Assembly: GCA_008636095.1 (NCBI GenBank)
Contig: VSJD01000308.1
Coordinates: 1-10,000 of the forward strand
Length of the DNA stretch: 10,000 nt
Direction of reading: 5' to 3'
Origin: Kiritimatiellota bacterium
GTDB lineage: Bacteria > Verrucomicrobiota > Kiritimatiellia > JAAZAB01
A program made the position numbers and the translations under genes. The notes under the pieces are model-generated. The model ran no database searches, was not told the DNA's origin, and worked only from the letters and a program-made list of their open reading frames with translations. Positions 1 through 5,950 of the stretch are shown in pieces; within the stretch, counting starts at the first letter, position 1; each line of letters opens with the position of its first letter.

Positions 1-105
1 CTGGCCATTGATGAGCGAATCCAGCGGAGCATTGAAGCAGCCCAGGCGGCGCCCTTCCCGCAACCCAGGGCGCTTTATCAGGGAGTTTTTTATGAGGAAC
101 ATTAG
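1..105 (+). CDS. ThDP-dependent E1 alpha-type subunit, C-terminal end (5' truncated by window)
   Basis: The first reading frame is open from the window edge to a TAG at 103-105, giving 34 residues. They include IEAAQAAPFP and then ALYQGVFYEEH. This matches the usual tail of pyruvate/acetoin/2-oxoacid dehydrogenase E1 alpha subunits, an 'EA...A..SP.P....LY..VY' pattern. The gene directly downstream encodes the partner E1 beta-type subunit, and its ATG lies inside this gene, a 14-nt overlap that suggests translational coupling and equimolar synthesis. The ThDP-binding GDG...N motif would lie upstream of the window and cannot be checked. The identification rests on a short tail plus strong context. 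The enzyme would be the ThDP-binding half of an alpha2-beta2 heterotetramer that decarboxylates a 2-oxoacid. Confidence 0.7.
   Translation: MAIDERIQRSIEAAQAAPFPQPRALYQGVFYEEH
81..85 (+). promoter_or_regulatory. Shine-Dalgarno site fixing the E1 beta start
   Basis: GGGAG lies 6 nt upstream of the ATG at 92. It favours this start over the in-frame TTG/ATG codons at 8-13, which would add 28 residues of basic, unrelated sequence. That stretch is really the E1 alpha tail read in another frame. Confidence 0.7.
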
Positions 106-1132
106 TTTTTGTGAAGCCGTTAACGAAGCACTCATGCAGGAGATGGAGCGAGATTCATCCGTCGTGGTTTATGGCATTGGGGTGCCGGATCACAAGAAAG
201 TCTTCGGAACCACCCGCGGGCTTCTCGAACGATTCGGTCCTTCCCGTTGCTTCGATACTCCACTCTGTGAGGAAGCCATGACGGGTTTTGGGTTGGGCGC
301 GGCCATCAATGGGTTGCGTCCAGTACATGTTCATATTCGTGTTGATTTTTTACTTTTAGCCATGAATCAGTTGGTCAATATGGTTTCCTGCTTTGCTTAC
401 GAAACGGGCGGCAAACTCAAGACACCCTTAGTCATCAGGGCAATCGTCGGCAGGGGACTGGGCCAGGGAAGCCAGCACAGCAAAAGTCTGCATTCGTATT
501 TTTCGCATATTCCGGGGTTGAAGGTCGTTATTCCTACAACGCCCAGAGATGCCAAGGGATTAATGATCGCGGCAATCCGGGACAATAACCCGGTTGTTTA
601 TATCGAACATCGCTGGCTTCATTGGGCGGTCGGCGAGGTTCCCGAAGAACCGTATGAAATCCCAATTGGCGAAAGTCAGCGTCTGCACACAGGAGATGAT
701 GTCACGCTTGTAGGGACGTCATGGATGAACGTGGAAGCGTTGAAGGCGGCCGAAATACTGGACAGGCATGGTGTTGGATTGGATGTGATAGACCCGCGAA
801 CAATCGCCCCTTTTGATGATTCGTTAGTTATTCAATCTGTGCTAAAAACCGGTCGTTGTATCGTTGCCGATAATGATTGGGTGGATAGCGGATTCAGCGC
901 CGAAGTGGCCGCGCGAGTGTCCGAAAAATGCTTTGGAAAACTCAAGTCTCCCGTTCTGCGTATGGGGTTCGCGCACACGCCGTGTCCGACAGTCCGATGT
1001 CTTGAGAATGGATTTTATCCCAATGCGAGCAACATTATCCGGCTCGTGGAACATATGCTAAATATACACCCCATTGATCTCTCCGGTGAAGATTTCTATA
1101 GTCACGAGCGACATTTCAAGGGGCCTTTTTAA
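92..1132 (+). CDS. E1 beta-type / transketolase C-terminal-like ThDP enzyme subunit
   Basis: The protein has 346 residues, close to the roughly 325 usual for E1 beta subunits. The N-terminal pyrimidine-binding domain contains TPLCEEAMTGFGLGAA at 56-71, where Glu60 matches the conserved Glu that activates the ThDP aminopyrimidine ring. GQGSQHSKS at 124-132 followed by IPGLKVVIP at 140-148 is the family signature with its active-site His (H129). The transketolase C domain shows DVIDPRTIAPFD at 231-242. With the overlapping E1 alpha-type partner it should form an alpha2-beta2 decarboxylase that generates a C2 (hydroxyethyl or acetyl) carbanion from a 2-oxoacid. No lipoyl E2 or E3 gene follows; nucleotide-sugar genes do. 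A role in attaching a two-carbon branch to a sugar, as proposed for AviB1/AviB2 in avilamycin biosynthesis, is therefore a reasonable inference. The exact donor and acceptor are unknown. Confidence 0.85.
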   Translation: MRNISFCEAVNEALMQEMERDSSVVVYGIGVPDHKKVFGTTRGLLERFGPSRCFDTPLCEEAMTGFGLGAAINGLRPVHVHIRVDFLLLAMNQLVNMVSCFAYETGGKLKTPLVIRAIVGRGLGQGSQHSKSLHSYFSHIPGLKVVIPTTPRDAKGLMIAAIRDNNPVVYIEHRWLHWAVGEVPEEPYEIPIGESQRLHTGDDVTLVGTSWMNVEALKAAEILDRHGVGLDVIDPRTIAPFDDSLVIQSVLKTGRCIVADNDWVDSGFSAEVAARVSEKCFGKLKSPVLRMGFAHTPCPTVRCLENGFYPNASNIIRLVEHMLNIHPIDLSGEDFYSHERHFKGPF

Positions 1133-1242
1133 TCGGCGACAGGTTGGCTTATAAAAGCGTTTGCAAGTCCTTTAGCATAACGGTACTGATACATTGGCGT
1201 TGATGAAGAGCGTAATTGTTCCTTGCATAGAAAGGGATATTC

Positions 1243-2169
1243 ATGCCCGCTGTAAGCCTTGAAGATTTTGCGCTATCCTTTGGAATACCAATGGATTCTC
1301 TTGCTGGCGATTGCCGGCAAATGGTGAAATCCGCTGATTTCTCATACTCTGTCATCCAGAATGCCGCCAGAGATGCCTTGATATTGGATGTTCTGAAGCG
1401 GATTGATGCAGACAATCAACAAATAGGAGCAGAAGCGCGGCGTGGGGTATGGGAAAAAGGATGGAGCGAAAATCTCAATCGGTTCCGGGAAAGTGGATAC
1501 AATCTTAATGCGTTAAGGCCTAAGTTTATTCGAGCGGATCTTCCTGTCCGCTATGCCGGCAATTATATCAGACCCAATAACCCGGATTTTGAATATGATT
1601 ATATGACGGTTTTTCGAACATGGTTGTTTCGGGAATATTTAAAGGATTGCGATCGGGTTTATGAGTTTGGGTGCGGGACAGGGTTAAATCTGGTTCTGCT
1701 CGCTTCGCTATTCCCCAATATGGAACTCCATGGGCTTGATTTCGTCCCATCATCGGTGGATTTAGTCAATGAGGTTGGCCGGAGCAAGAAGCAGGAAATA
1801 TTCGGGCATTTGTTTGACATGATCCATCCGGATCGTTCGTTCCAGCTTAAAAAGAATTGTGCGGTGTTTACCTTTGGCGCTATCGAGCAATTAGCCGGTA
1901 AGTTCGAAGCATTTCTTCAGTATTTAATGGCAAATCGGCCGGCCATATGCTTTCACATCGAGCCAACGATAGAACTTTATGACGAAAACCTGCTGTTCGA
2001 TTATCTAGCGATTAAGTTTCACCGCAAGCGCGGGTATACGGAAGGGCTCCTGCCACGGCTTCAGGAACTTGCCTCTAAAGGTATCATTGAACTGATTAAA
2101 GTTAAACGCCTGTATTTTGGGAGTTTGTTCATGGAAGGATATTCGTATTTCGTATGGAGAATGAAATGA
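1243..2169 (+). CDS. Class I SAM-dependent methyltransferase
   Basis: The protein has 308 residues. The start is supported by AGGGA at 1233-1237, 5 nt before the ATG. Residues 139-147 (VYEFGCGTG) are SAM-binding motif I. Residues 163-168 (HGLDFV) end the second strand with the acidic residue expected to bind the ribose hydroxyls. The first 135 residues form a separate N-terminal region with WEKGWSENL at 70-78 and PVRYAGNYI at 101-109; I cannot assign it to a named domain, but it probably shapes the acceptor site. Residues 250-308 are a C-terminal extension rich in aromatic and basic residues. It sits 110 nt after the E1 beta gene and 18 nt before an SDR gene. In this setting it probably methylates a sugar or sugar-nucleotide intermediate, but the substrate and the methylated atom (O, C or N) cannot be read from the sequence. 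Confidence 0.75.
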   Translation: MPAVSLEDFALSFGIPMDSLAGDCRQMVKSADFSYSVIQNAARDALILDVLKRIDADNQQIGAEARRGVWEKGWSENLNRFRESGYNLNALRPKFIRADLPVRYAGNYIRPNNPDFEYDYMTVFRTWLFREYLKDCDRVYEFGCGTGLNLVLLASLFPNMELHGLDFVPSSVDLVNEVGRSKKQEIFGHLFDMIHPDRSFQLKKNCAVFTFGAIEQLAGKFEAFLQYLMANRPAICFHIEPTIELYDENLLFDYLAIKFHRKRGYTEGLLPRLQELASKGIIELIKVKRLYFGSLFMEGYSYFVWRMK

Positions 2170-2187
2170 GATGCGGCAGGGAATGCT

Positions 2188-2967
2188 ATGGATTTAAACT
2201 TAAAGACTAAATTTGCACTTGTAACTGGAGGCAGTCATGGCATCGGCCTGGCAACAGCCAAGGCGTTGGCAGCGGAAGGATGCAATGTGGCCATATGCGC
2301 CCGGCAGGAAGACCGTATTCGTAGTGCGGTGGCGGCATTGAAAGCTACGGGGTGTCAGGCAATCGGTATTCCGGCAGATGTTTTAATCCCCGCAGATATT
2401 GAGCGTGTCATGAAGACGGTGATTGCGGCTTGGGGGGCGCTCCATATTCTGATTAACAACGTAGGCGGTGGGGGCCGGTGGGGAAAACCATCAATCGAAG
2501 AAACTACTGAGGATGTCTGGATTGACGTGTATAATAAAAACGCCATGGCGGCCGTCCGATTTATCCGGCGGGTACTTCCTTATATGCGCAAACAGAAATG
2601 GGGGCGTGTGGTGACGGTAACATCAATTTGCGGCCGTGAGGGTGGGGGACGTCCGTGGTTTAATATGGCGAAAAGCGCTGAAATCAGTCTTATGAAATGT
2701 TTGAGTATGAGCAAAGAACTCGTTCGGGATGGACTCACCTTTAACAGCATTGCTCCTGGAGCCATTATGATTCCGGGAACCGGATGGGATGCCGAGCGCA
2801 AAAAAGATCTCGCAGGATTTGAGAAAATGATAGATGCCTTGCCTTTAGGGCGCTTGGGCACTCCCGAAGAAGTGGCGCATGTGATTGCGTTTTTATGTTC
2901 GGATAAGGCCGGTTGGGTTAATGGCGCCTGCATTACCGTGGATGGCGGAGAAAGCCGGTCGTTTTAA
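2188..2967 (+). CDS. Classical SDR oxidoreductase with Phe in place of catalytic Tyr
   Basis: The protein has 259 residues, typical for a classical short-chain dehydrogenase. AGGGA at 2178-2182 supports the ATG. The Rossmann cofactor motif TGGSHGIG is at 13-20, and Asp64 in ADV marks the adenine pocket. NNVG at 90-93 replaces the usual NNAG. The catalytic Ser is S146 in VTVTSICG, and Asn114-Lys or Asn117 lies in the helix that normally supplies the catalytic Asn. The YxxxK signature reads FNMAK at 158-162, so Lys162 is kept but the proton-relaying Tyr is Phe158 (codon TTT). The C-terminus is normal, with LGRLGTPEEVA at 220-230 and TVDGGESRSF at the end. It lies 18 nt after the methyltransferase gene. 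It probably acts on the product of the ThDP enzyme or on a keto-sugar, but the substitution leaves open whether it is a dehydrogenase, a mechanistic variant or a non-catalytic protein. Confidence 0.8.
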   Translation: MDLNLKTKFALVTGGSHGIGLATAKALAAEGCNVAICARQEDRIRSAVAALKATGCQAIGIPADVLIPADIERVMKTVIAAWGALHILINNVGGGGRWGKPSIEETTEDVWIDVYNKNAMAAVRFIRRVLPYMRKQKWGRVVTVTSICGREGGGRPWFNMAKSAEISLMKCLSMSKELVRDGLTFNSIAPGAIMIPGTGWDAERKKDLAGFEKMIDALPLGRLGTPEEVAHVIAFLCSDKAGWVNGACITVDGGESRSF

Positions 2968-3096
2968 GTGATTTGGCAACATGCGCAACAATGATCGTGT
3001 TGAAATCTCTGTTGAATAAATTGGCGCCGCATTATCCCAAAAAGTACACTTCTGTGATAATGATCTGTATTGTATGCATTGGCATGGAAAAGTCCC

Positions 3097-4188
3097 ATGA
3101 ATATTTCATCATACTATAACGCTTTAAAGTTTTCCTTGAATGATCAAGGATGGAACTCAACATCCAGGCTTGTGGCCAAAATGGCCCGGCAAGCATTATT
3201 TGGCAAAGCTCCATTCAAGTCGCGCGCATATCCGGGCGCAATTATTGTGGGGAGCATGAATTTCTGTAATCTTCAGTGTCAACATTGTTATCTGCGTGCC
3301 CAGCCAACGGCTGTCAAGCGGATGATGGATATTAATACGTTCGCTCGTATGACTGCACGGATAACCCCCTTAATTGAAAAAGCGGGTATATTCAACTTCG
3401 CCACGGTTGAGGCCTTGTTCCATCCAAAATTATTTGAGATGATGGACATGGTACGTTCGATCAATCCCGCTCTTTGCTGTGTCATATTTACCAATGGCAT
3501 GCTCCTGGATGAGGCGCGGATTGATGCTATTATCCATCATCGCCTGCGGCGGATTACCATATCATTGGATGGGTGCAATAAATCAACCGTGGAAGCCTTT
3601 AAAACGGGGATTGATTTTGACAAAGTTATCAGGAATATCCGATTGTTAAGATCAAGAGCGAGCGACAATATCAGGATCACAACAATATTTGTGGCGCATC
3701 GAAAAAATATTAAAGAACTGCCCGATTATGTTGACTTTTGCGCGGAGCTGGGTGTCGATGCCATTATTGTGAACGGATTGATTGCTTATCAGCCAGAAGC
3801 AGAGATTGATTGCCTGTATTCTTGGGAGGGACGGCCCGATATTGACGCCATTATTTTGCAAGCCGAACATAAGGCGGATCGAATTGGGATCTGTTTGCGG
3901 CACTTAGGCACAAAGCTGAACCCGGTCGGCTGTGGCTCTTCTGATGTGATGTATATTGACTTGGATGGCAATGTGACAACATGTGCAATGTTGGCCCAGC
4001 CTACAGCATGGGCGTTGGCGGGGAAAAAGGGAACGTCACGCCAAACTTTGTGGGGAAATATATTCAAGCAGAATCCATATGATATCTGGACCAGTGCGTC
4101 GTTTGTTGAGTTTCGGAAACAACTGTATGAAAATCATTTGCCGACGGCATGTTCGCTTTGTGCGGCTGGTCATAAGGTGATCTGTTGA
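3097..4188 (+). CDS. Radical SAM protein with SPASM-like C-terminal cysteines
   Basis: From the ATG at 3097 the protein has 363 residues. A TTG at 3070 in the same frame would add nine residues, but GGAAAAG at 3086-3092 favours the ATG. CNLQCQHC at 57-64 is the CxxxCxxC signature that binds the SAM-cleaving [4Fe-4S] cluster. FTNGMLLDE at 131-139 and ITISLDG at 153-159 are typical core strands of the radical SAM barrel. The C-terminal part has Cys279, then DLDGNVTTC at 288-296, then CSLCAAGHKVIC at 352-363. This spacing resembles a SPASM/twitch domain that holds auxiliary Fe-S clusters. Such proteins modify peptides or, in glycan and antibiotic clusters, dehydrogenate or epimerise carbohydrates. 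Here, just before nucleotide-sugar genes, a carbohydrate substrate is the better guess. No small peptide-precursor gene is evident nearby, which argues against RiPP maturation. Confidence 0.8.
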   Translation: MNISSYYNALKFSLNDQGWNSTSRLVAKMARQALFGKAPFKSRAYPGAIIVGSMNFCNLQCQHCYLRAQPTAVKRMMDINTFARMTARITPLIEKAGIFNFATVEALFHPKLFEMMDMVRSINPALCCVIFTNGMLLDEARIDAIIHHRLRRITISLDGCNKSTVEAFKTGIDFDKVIRNIRLLRSRASDNIRITTIFVAHRKNIKELPDYVDFCAELGVDAIIVNGLIAYQPEAEIDCLYSWEGRPDIDAIILQAEHKADRIGICLRHLGTKLNPVGCGSSDVMYIDLDGNVTTCAMLAQPTAWALAGKKGTSRQTLWGNIFKQNPYDIWTSASFVEFRKQLYENHLPTACSLCAAGHKVIC

Positions 4189-4201
4189 TGTTAGAAGCGT
4201 T

Positions 4202-5188
4202 ATGATTAATCAAGAAATATTGATGCTGTTCGCGGGCCGTAATGTGTTGGTAACGGGCGGGACAGGGATGATTGGCCGTGAAGTTGCTGCCATACTATGT
4301 TCAGCCACTGCCAAGGTGCGGATCGTTTCTCTGGATAGGATCGTGGTTCATCCAAAAGCCGAGCACGTCTATGGCGACCTGACCGACTTCTCGTTCTGTA
4401 AACAGATTGCCACGGACATTGACTACGTCTTTCATGTGGCCGGGATCAAGGGTTCCATCGAGGTGACCAAAAGCAAGCCGGCCAGTTTTTTCGTTCCGCT
4501 CCTGATGATGAACACCAACATGCTGGAGGCCTGCCGGGTTAATAAGGTTAAAAAAGTGGTTTACACAAGTTCCATCGGGGCTTATCCCAGCGCCGAGATA
4601 TTCCGCGAGGCGGATGGAAACGAAGGGCCGCCCATGGATATGTTCCCCGGCTGGGCCAAGCGCATGGCCGAAATGCAGGTGCAGGCCTATCGCATCCAAT
4701 ATGGCTTGGATAATTTCGCCGTGGTGCGCCCGTGTAATGTGTACGGGCCGGGCGATAATTTCGATCCGAAAAATGCCATGGTCATTCCGACGCTCATGTC
4801 CCGGATTGCCAACAAGGAAAACCCGGTGGTCATCTGGGGGGATGGTTCGGCGGTGCGCGATTTCGCGTTCAGCCGGGATGTGGCCGAAGGAGTGATTTTG
4901 GCGTTATATCACGGCACGAAAGACCAACCGTTCTTGAACTTGGGCAGTGGGGTGGGGGTCACGATTCGCGAATTAGTGGAAACCCTGCACAGGTTTCTCG
5001 ATTTTAACTATCGGTTCGACGCCTCCAAGCCGTCGGGTTTTCCCAAACGGGTCATGGATATTTCCCTGGCGCGGCAGATGCTCGGATATAATCCGAGCAC
5101 GTCCCTGCATGATGGGTTGAAAGAAACATGGAGCTGGTTCATGGCGCATCGCCAGGAATATCTTCAGCGGCAAAATTATTTTGCTTAA
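4202..5188 (+). CDS. NAD(P)-dependent sugar epimerase/dehydratase-type extended SDR (GDP-fucose synthase-like), copy 1
   Basis: The protein has 328 residues. The cofactor motif GGTGMIG is at 19-25, and YGDLTD at 57-62 is the adenine-pocket Asp region. YTSSIGAYP at 121-129 carries the catalytic Ser/Thr. RPCNVYGPGDNFDP at 176-189 and WGDGSAVRDFAFSRDVAEG at 212-230 are typical of GDP-fucose synthase and related 4-keto-sugar reductases. Two expected residues are missing: the YxxxK position reads PGWAK (149-153), keeping Lys153 but not Tyr, and the SxHVIP-like His of GDP-fucose synthase is Met193. A weak AGAAG at 4193-4197 precedes the ATG; Met8 (4223) is an alternative start. It lies 13 nt after the radical SAM gene and 20 nt before the RmlC-like gene, with a related paralogue at 5951-6916. 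It is probably a nucleotide-sugar C4 reductase, dehydratase or isomerase; the nucleotide (GDP favoured) and sugar are inferred. Confidence 0.8.
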   Translation: MINQEILMLFAGRNVLVTGGTGMIGREVAAILCSATAKVRIVSLDRIVVHPKAEHVYGDLTDFSFCKQIATDIDYVFHVAGIKGSIEVTKSKPASFFVPLLMMNTNMLEACRVNKVKKVVYTSSIGAYPSAEIFREADGNEGPPMDMFPGWAKRMAEMQVQAYRIQYGLDNFAVVRPCNVYGPGDNFDPKNAMVIPTLMSRIANKENPVVIWGDGSAVRDFAFSRDVAEGVILALYHGTKDQPFLNLGSGVGVTIRELVETLHRFLDFNYRFDASKPSGFPKRVMDISLARQMLGYNPSTSLHDGLKETWSWFMAHRQEYLQRQNYFA

Positions 5189-5197
5189 TCGCTAATT

Positions 5198-5203
5198 GGG
5201 AGG
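5198..5203 (+). promoter_or_regulatory. Shine-Dalgarno site fixing the RmlC-like start
   Basis: GGGAGG (within GGGAGGGGAAG) lies 5 nt before the ATG at 5209. It rules out the longer in-frame reading that begins at 5128 inside the preceding epimerase gene. Confidence 0.75.
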
Positions 5204-5208
5204 GGAAG

Positions 5209-5727
5209 ATGGAAGTACAAAAAACAAAACTGGACGGGGTGTTGCTAATAACTCCGCCGACAATATTCGAGGATTTCCGGGGGTGCTATGTCGAAACCTA
5301 CAACGAAAAGCTCTATAACGAGGCTGGCATCACGATGAGATTTGTCCAGGATGATATTTCCATCTCTTCCCGGCACGTGTTGCGCGGCCTGCATGGAGAT
5401 TGCGAGACCTGGAAATTAGTGTCCTGCCTTTACGGCCAATTTTATCTGGCCGTGGTGAATTATGATGAGTCCTCGCCCCAGTATCTTCAACGGGATGAGT
5501 TCACCCTCTCAGACAAGAACCGCCTGCAGGTGCTGATTCCGCCCCGGTTTGGGAATGGGCATCTGGTCTTAAGCGAGACGGCGGTTTTTCATTACAAACA
5601 AACATCATATTATAACCGGGCCGGGCAGTTTACGCTGGCCTGGAATGATCCTAAGTTTGGGATTTCGTGGCCGGTCAAACAGCCGATTGTCTCGAAACGG
5701 GATGAATCGGCGGAACTCTTAAAATAA
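5209..5727 (+). CDS. RmlC-like cupin, nucleotide 4-keto-sugar 3,5-epimerase
   Basis: The protein has 172 residues, near the 180 usual for RmlC-type epimerases. Family landmarks are FEDFRG at 20-25, QDDIS at 47-51 and RGLHGD at 59-64 with His62 as the expected catalytic base. IPPRFGNGH follows at 110-118, then Tyr129 in FHYK as the likely catalytic acid, AWNDPKFGISWP at 144-155 and SKRD at 162-165 with Asp165 completing the His-Asp dyad. The catalytic set therefore looks intact. The RGLHGD...TWKLV version differs from the RGLHYQ of true dTDP-rhamnose enzymes. It resembles, from memory, the epimerases of the Campylobacter jejuni GDP-6-deoxy-heptose pathway (MlghB/DdahB type). It would epimerise C3 and/or C5 of a nucleotide-linked 4-keto-6-deoxy sugar before C4 reduction. 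The 4,6-dehydratase that makes its substrate is not in the window and may lie upstream. Confidence 0.82.
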   Translation: MEVQKTKLDGVLLITPPTIFEDFRGCYVETYNEKLYNEAGITMRFVQDDISISSRHVLRGLHGDCETWKLVSCLYGQFYLAVVNYDESSPQYLQRDEFTLSDKNRLQVLIPPRFGNGHLVLSETAVFHYKQTSYYNRAGQFTLAWNDPKFGISWPVKQPIVSKRDESAELLK

Positions 5728-5870
5728 GAGACTATAGTAAACCCCATTCGGGAGGCACCTGAACGACAAAATCCTGAAAAAACAAGAATTTTTACACGAA
5801 GGGCGCAAAGTATTCATGGAAGATTGGTATATATTCTGTAACCTCTTTGATTTTTCTTTTCGATCTTCTG

Positions 5871-5899
5871 TTCAAATTTTCACCTTTTGTGGCTATACC
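5871..5899 (+). promoter_or_regulatory. Weak sigma70-like promoter candidate
   Basis: TTCAAA at 5871-5876 and TATACC at 5894-5899 each match 4 of 6 consensus bases, and they are separated by the optimal 17 nt. The site lies 51 nt upstream of the ATG at 5951, within the only long AT-rich gap between genes. Such matches are common by chance in AT-rich DNA. Confidence 0.22.
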
Positions 5900-5938
5900 C
5901 TTTTTGAGCAGGCACTAAAGTAGTCCATAGTCATCTTC

Positions 5939-5944
5939 GGGAGG
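5939..5944 (+). promoter_or_regulatory. Shine-Dalgarno site of the second epimerase gene
   Basis: GGGAGG lies 6 nt before the ATG at 5951. It is part of the duplicated TTCGGGAGGC box, whose other copy at 5747-5756 has no ATG at the right distance. Confidence 0.75.
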
Positions 5945-5950
5945 CTTTTT

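Larger units (their letters stand above)
5728..5950 (+). other. AT-rich 223-nt spacer with duplicated TTCGGGAGGC box
   Basis: This is the largest non-coding gap in the window and is visibly richer in A and T than the genes around it. TTCGGGAGGC occurs at 5747-5756 and again at 5936-5945. The second copy provides the ribosome binding site of the next epimerase gene, and each copy is preceded by an ATAGT (5734-5738 and 5927-5931). Between them a frame without ATG at its start stays open from 5741 to a TAG at 5921-5923. I see no hairpin followed by a T-run. The gap may hold a promoter, a decayed small gene or a partial duplication of the leader. Confidence 0.5.

Noticed and set aside
8..91. N-terminal extension of the E1 beta protein starting at TTG 8 or ATG 11
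   Set aside because: The extra residues are basic and unlike the family N-terminus, the segment codes for the E1 alpha tail in another frame, and GGGAG with an ATG at 92 gives a normal family length.
1133..1242. Promoter between the E1 beta and methyltransferase genes
   Set aside because: TTG-containing and TATAAA-like words are present, but I found no -35/-10 pair with acceptable spacing. The gap is short enough for the genes to share a transcript.
2968..3096. Possible terminator hairpin (CAACA ... TGTTG near 2988-3004)
   Set aside because: The stem is only 5 bp, the loop is 7 nt and no T-run follows, so it does not qualify as an intrinsic terminator.
3097..4188. RiPP maturation by the radical SAM/SPASM protein
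   Set aside because: No short precursor-like gene with a good ribosome binding site is visible next to it, and all neighbours are sugar-pathway types.
4301..4699. 132-codon open frame on the minus strand
   Set aside because: It is a shadow of the GDP-fucose-synthase-like gene, with His/Gly-rich composition typical of antisense translation.
5128..5208. N-terminal extension of the RmlC-like protein into the preceding epimerase gene
   Set aside because: The strong GGGAGG just before ATG 5209 and the family length of about 180 residues support the shorter form.
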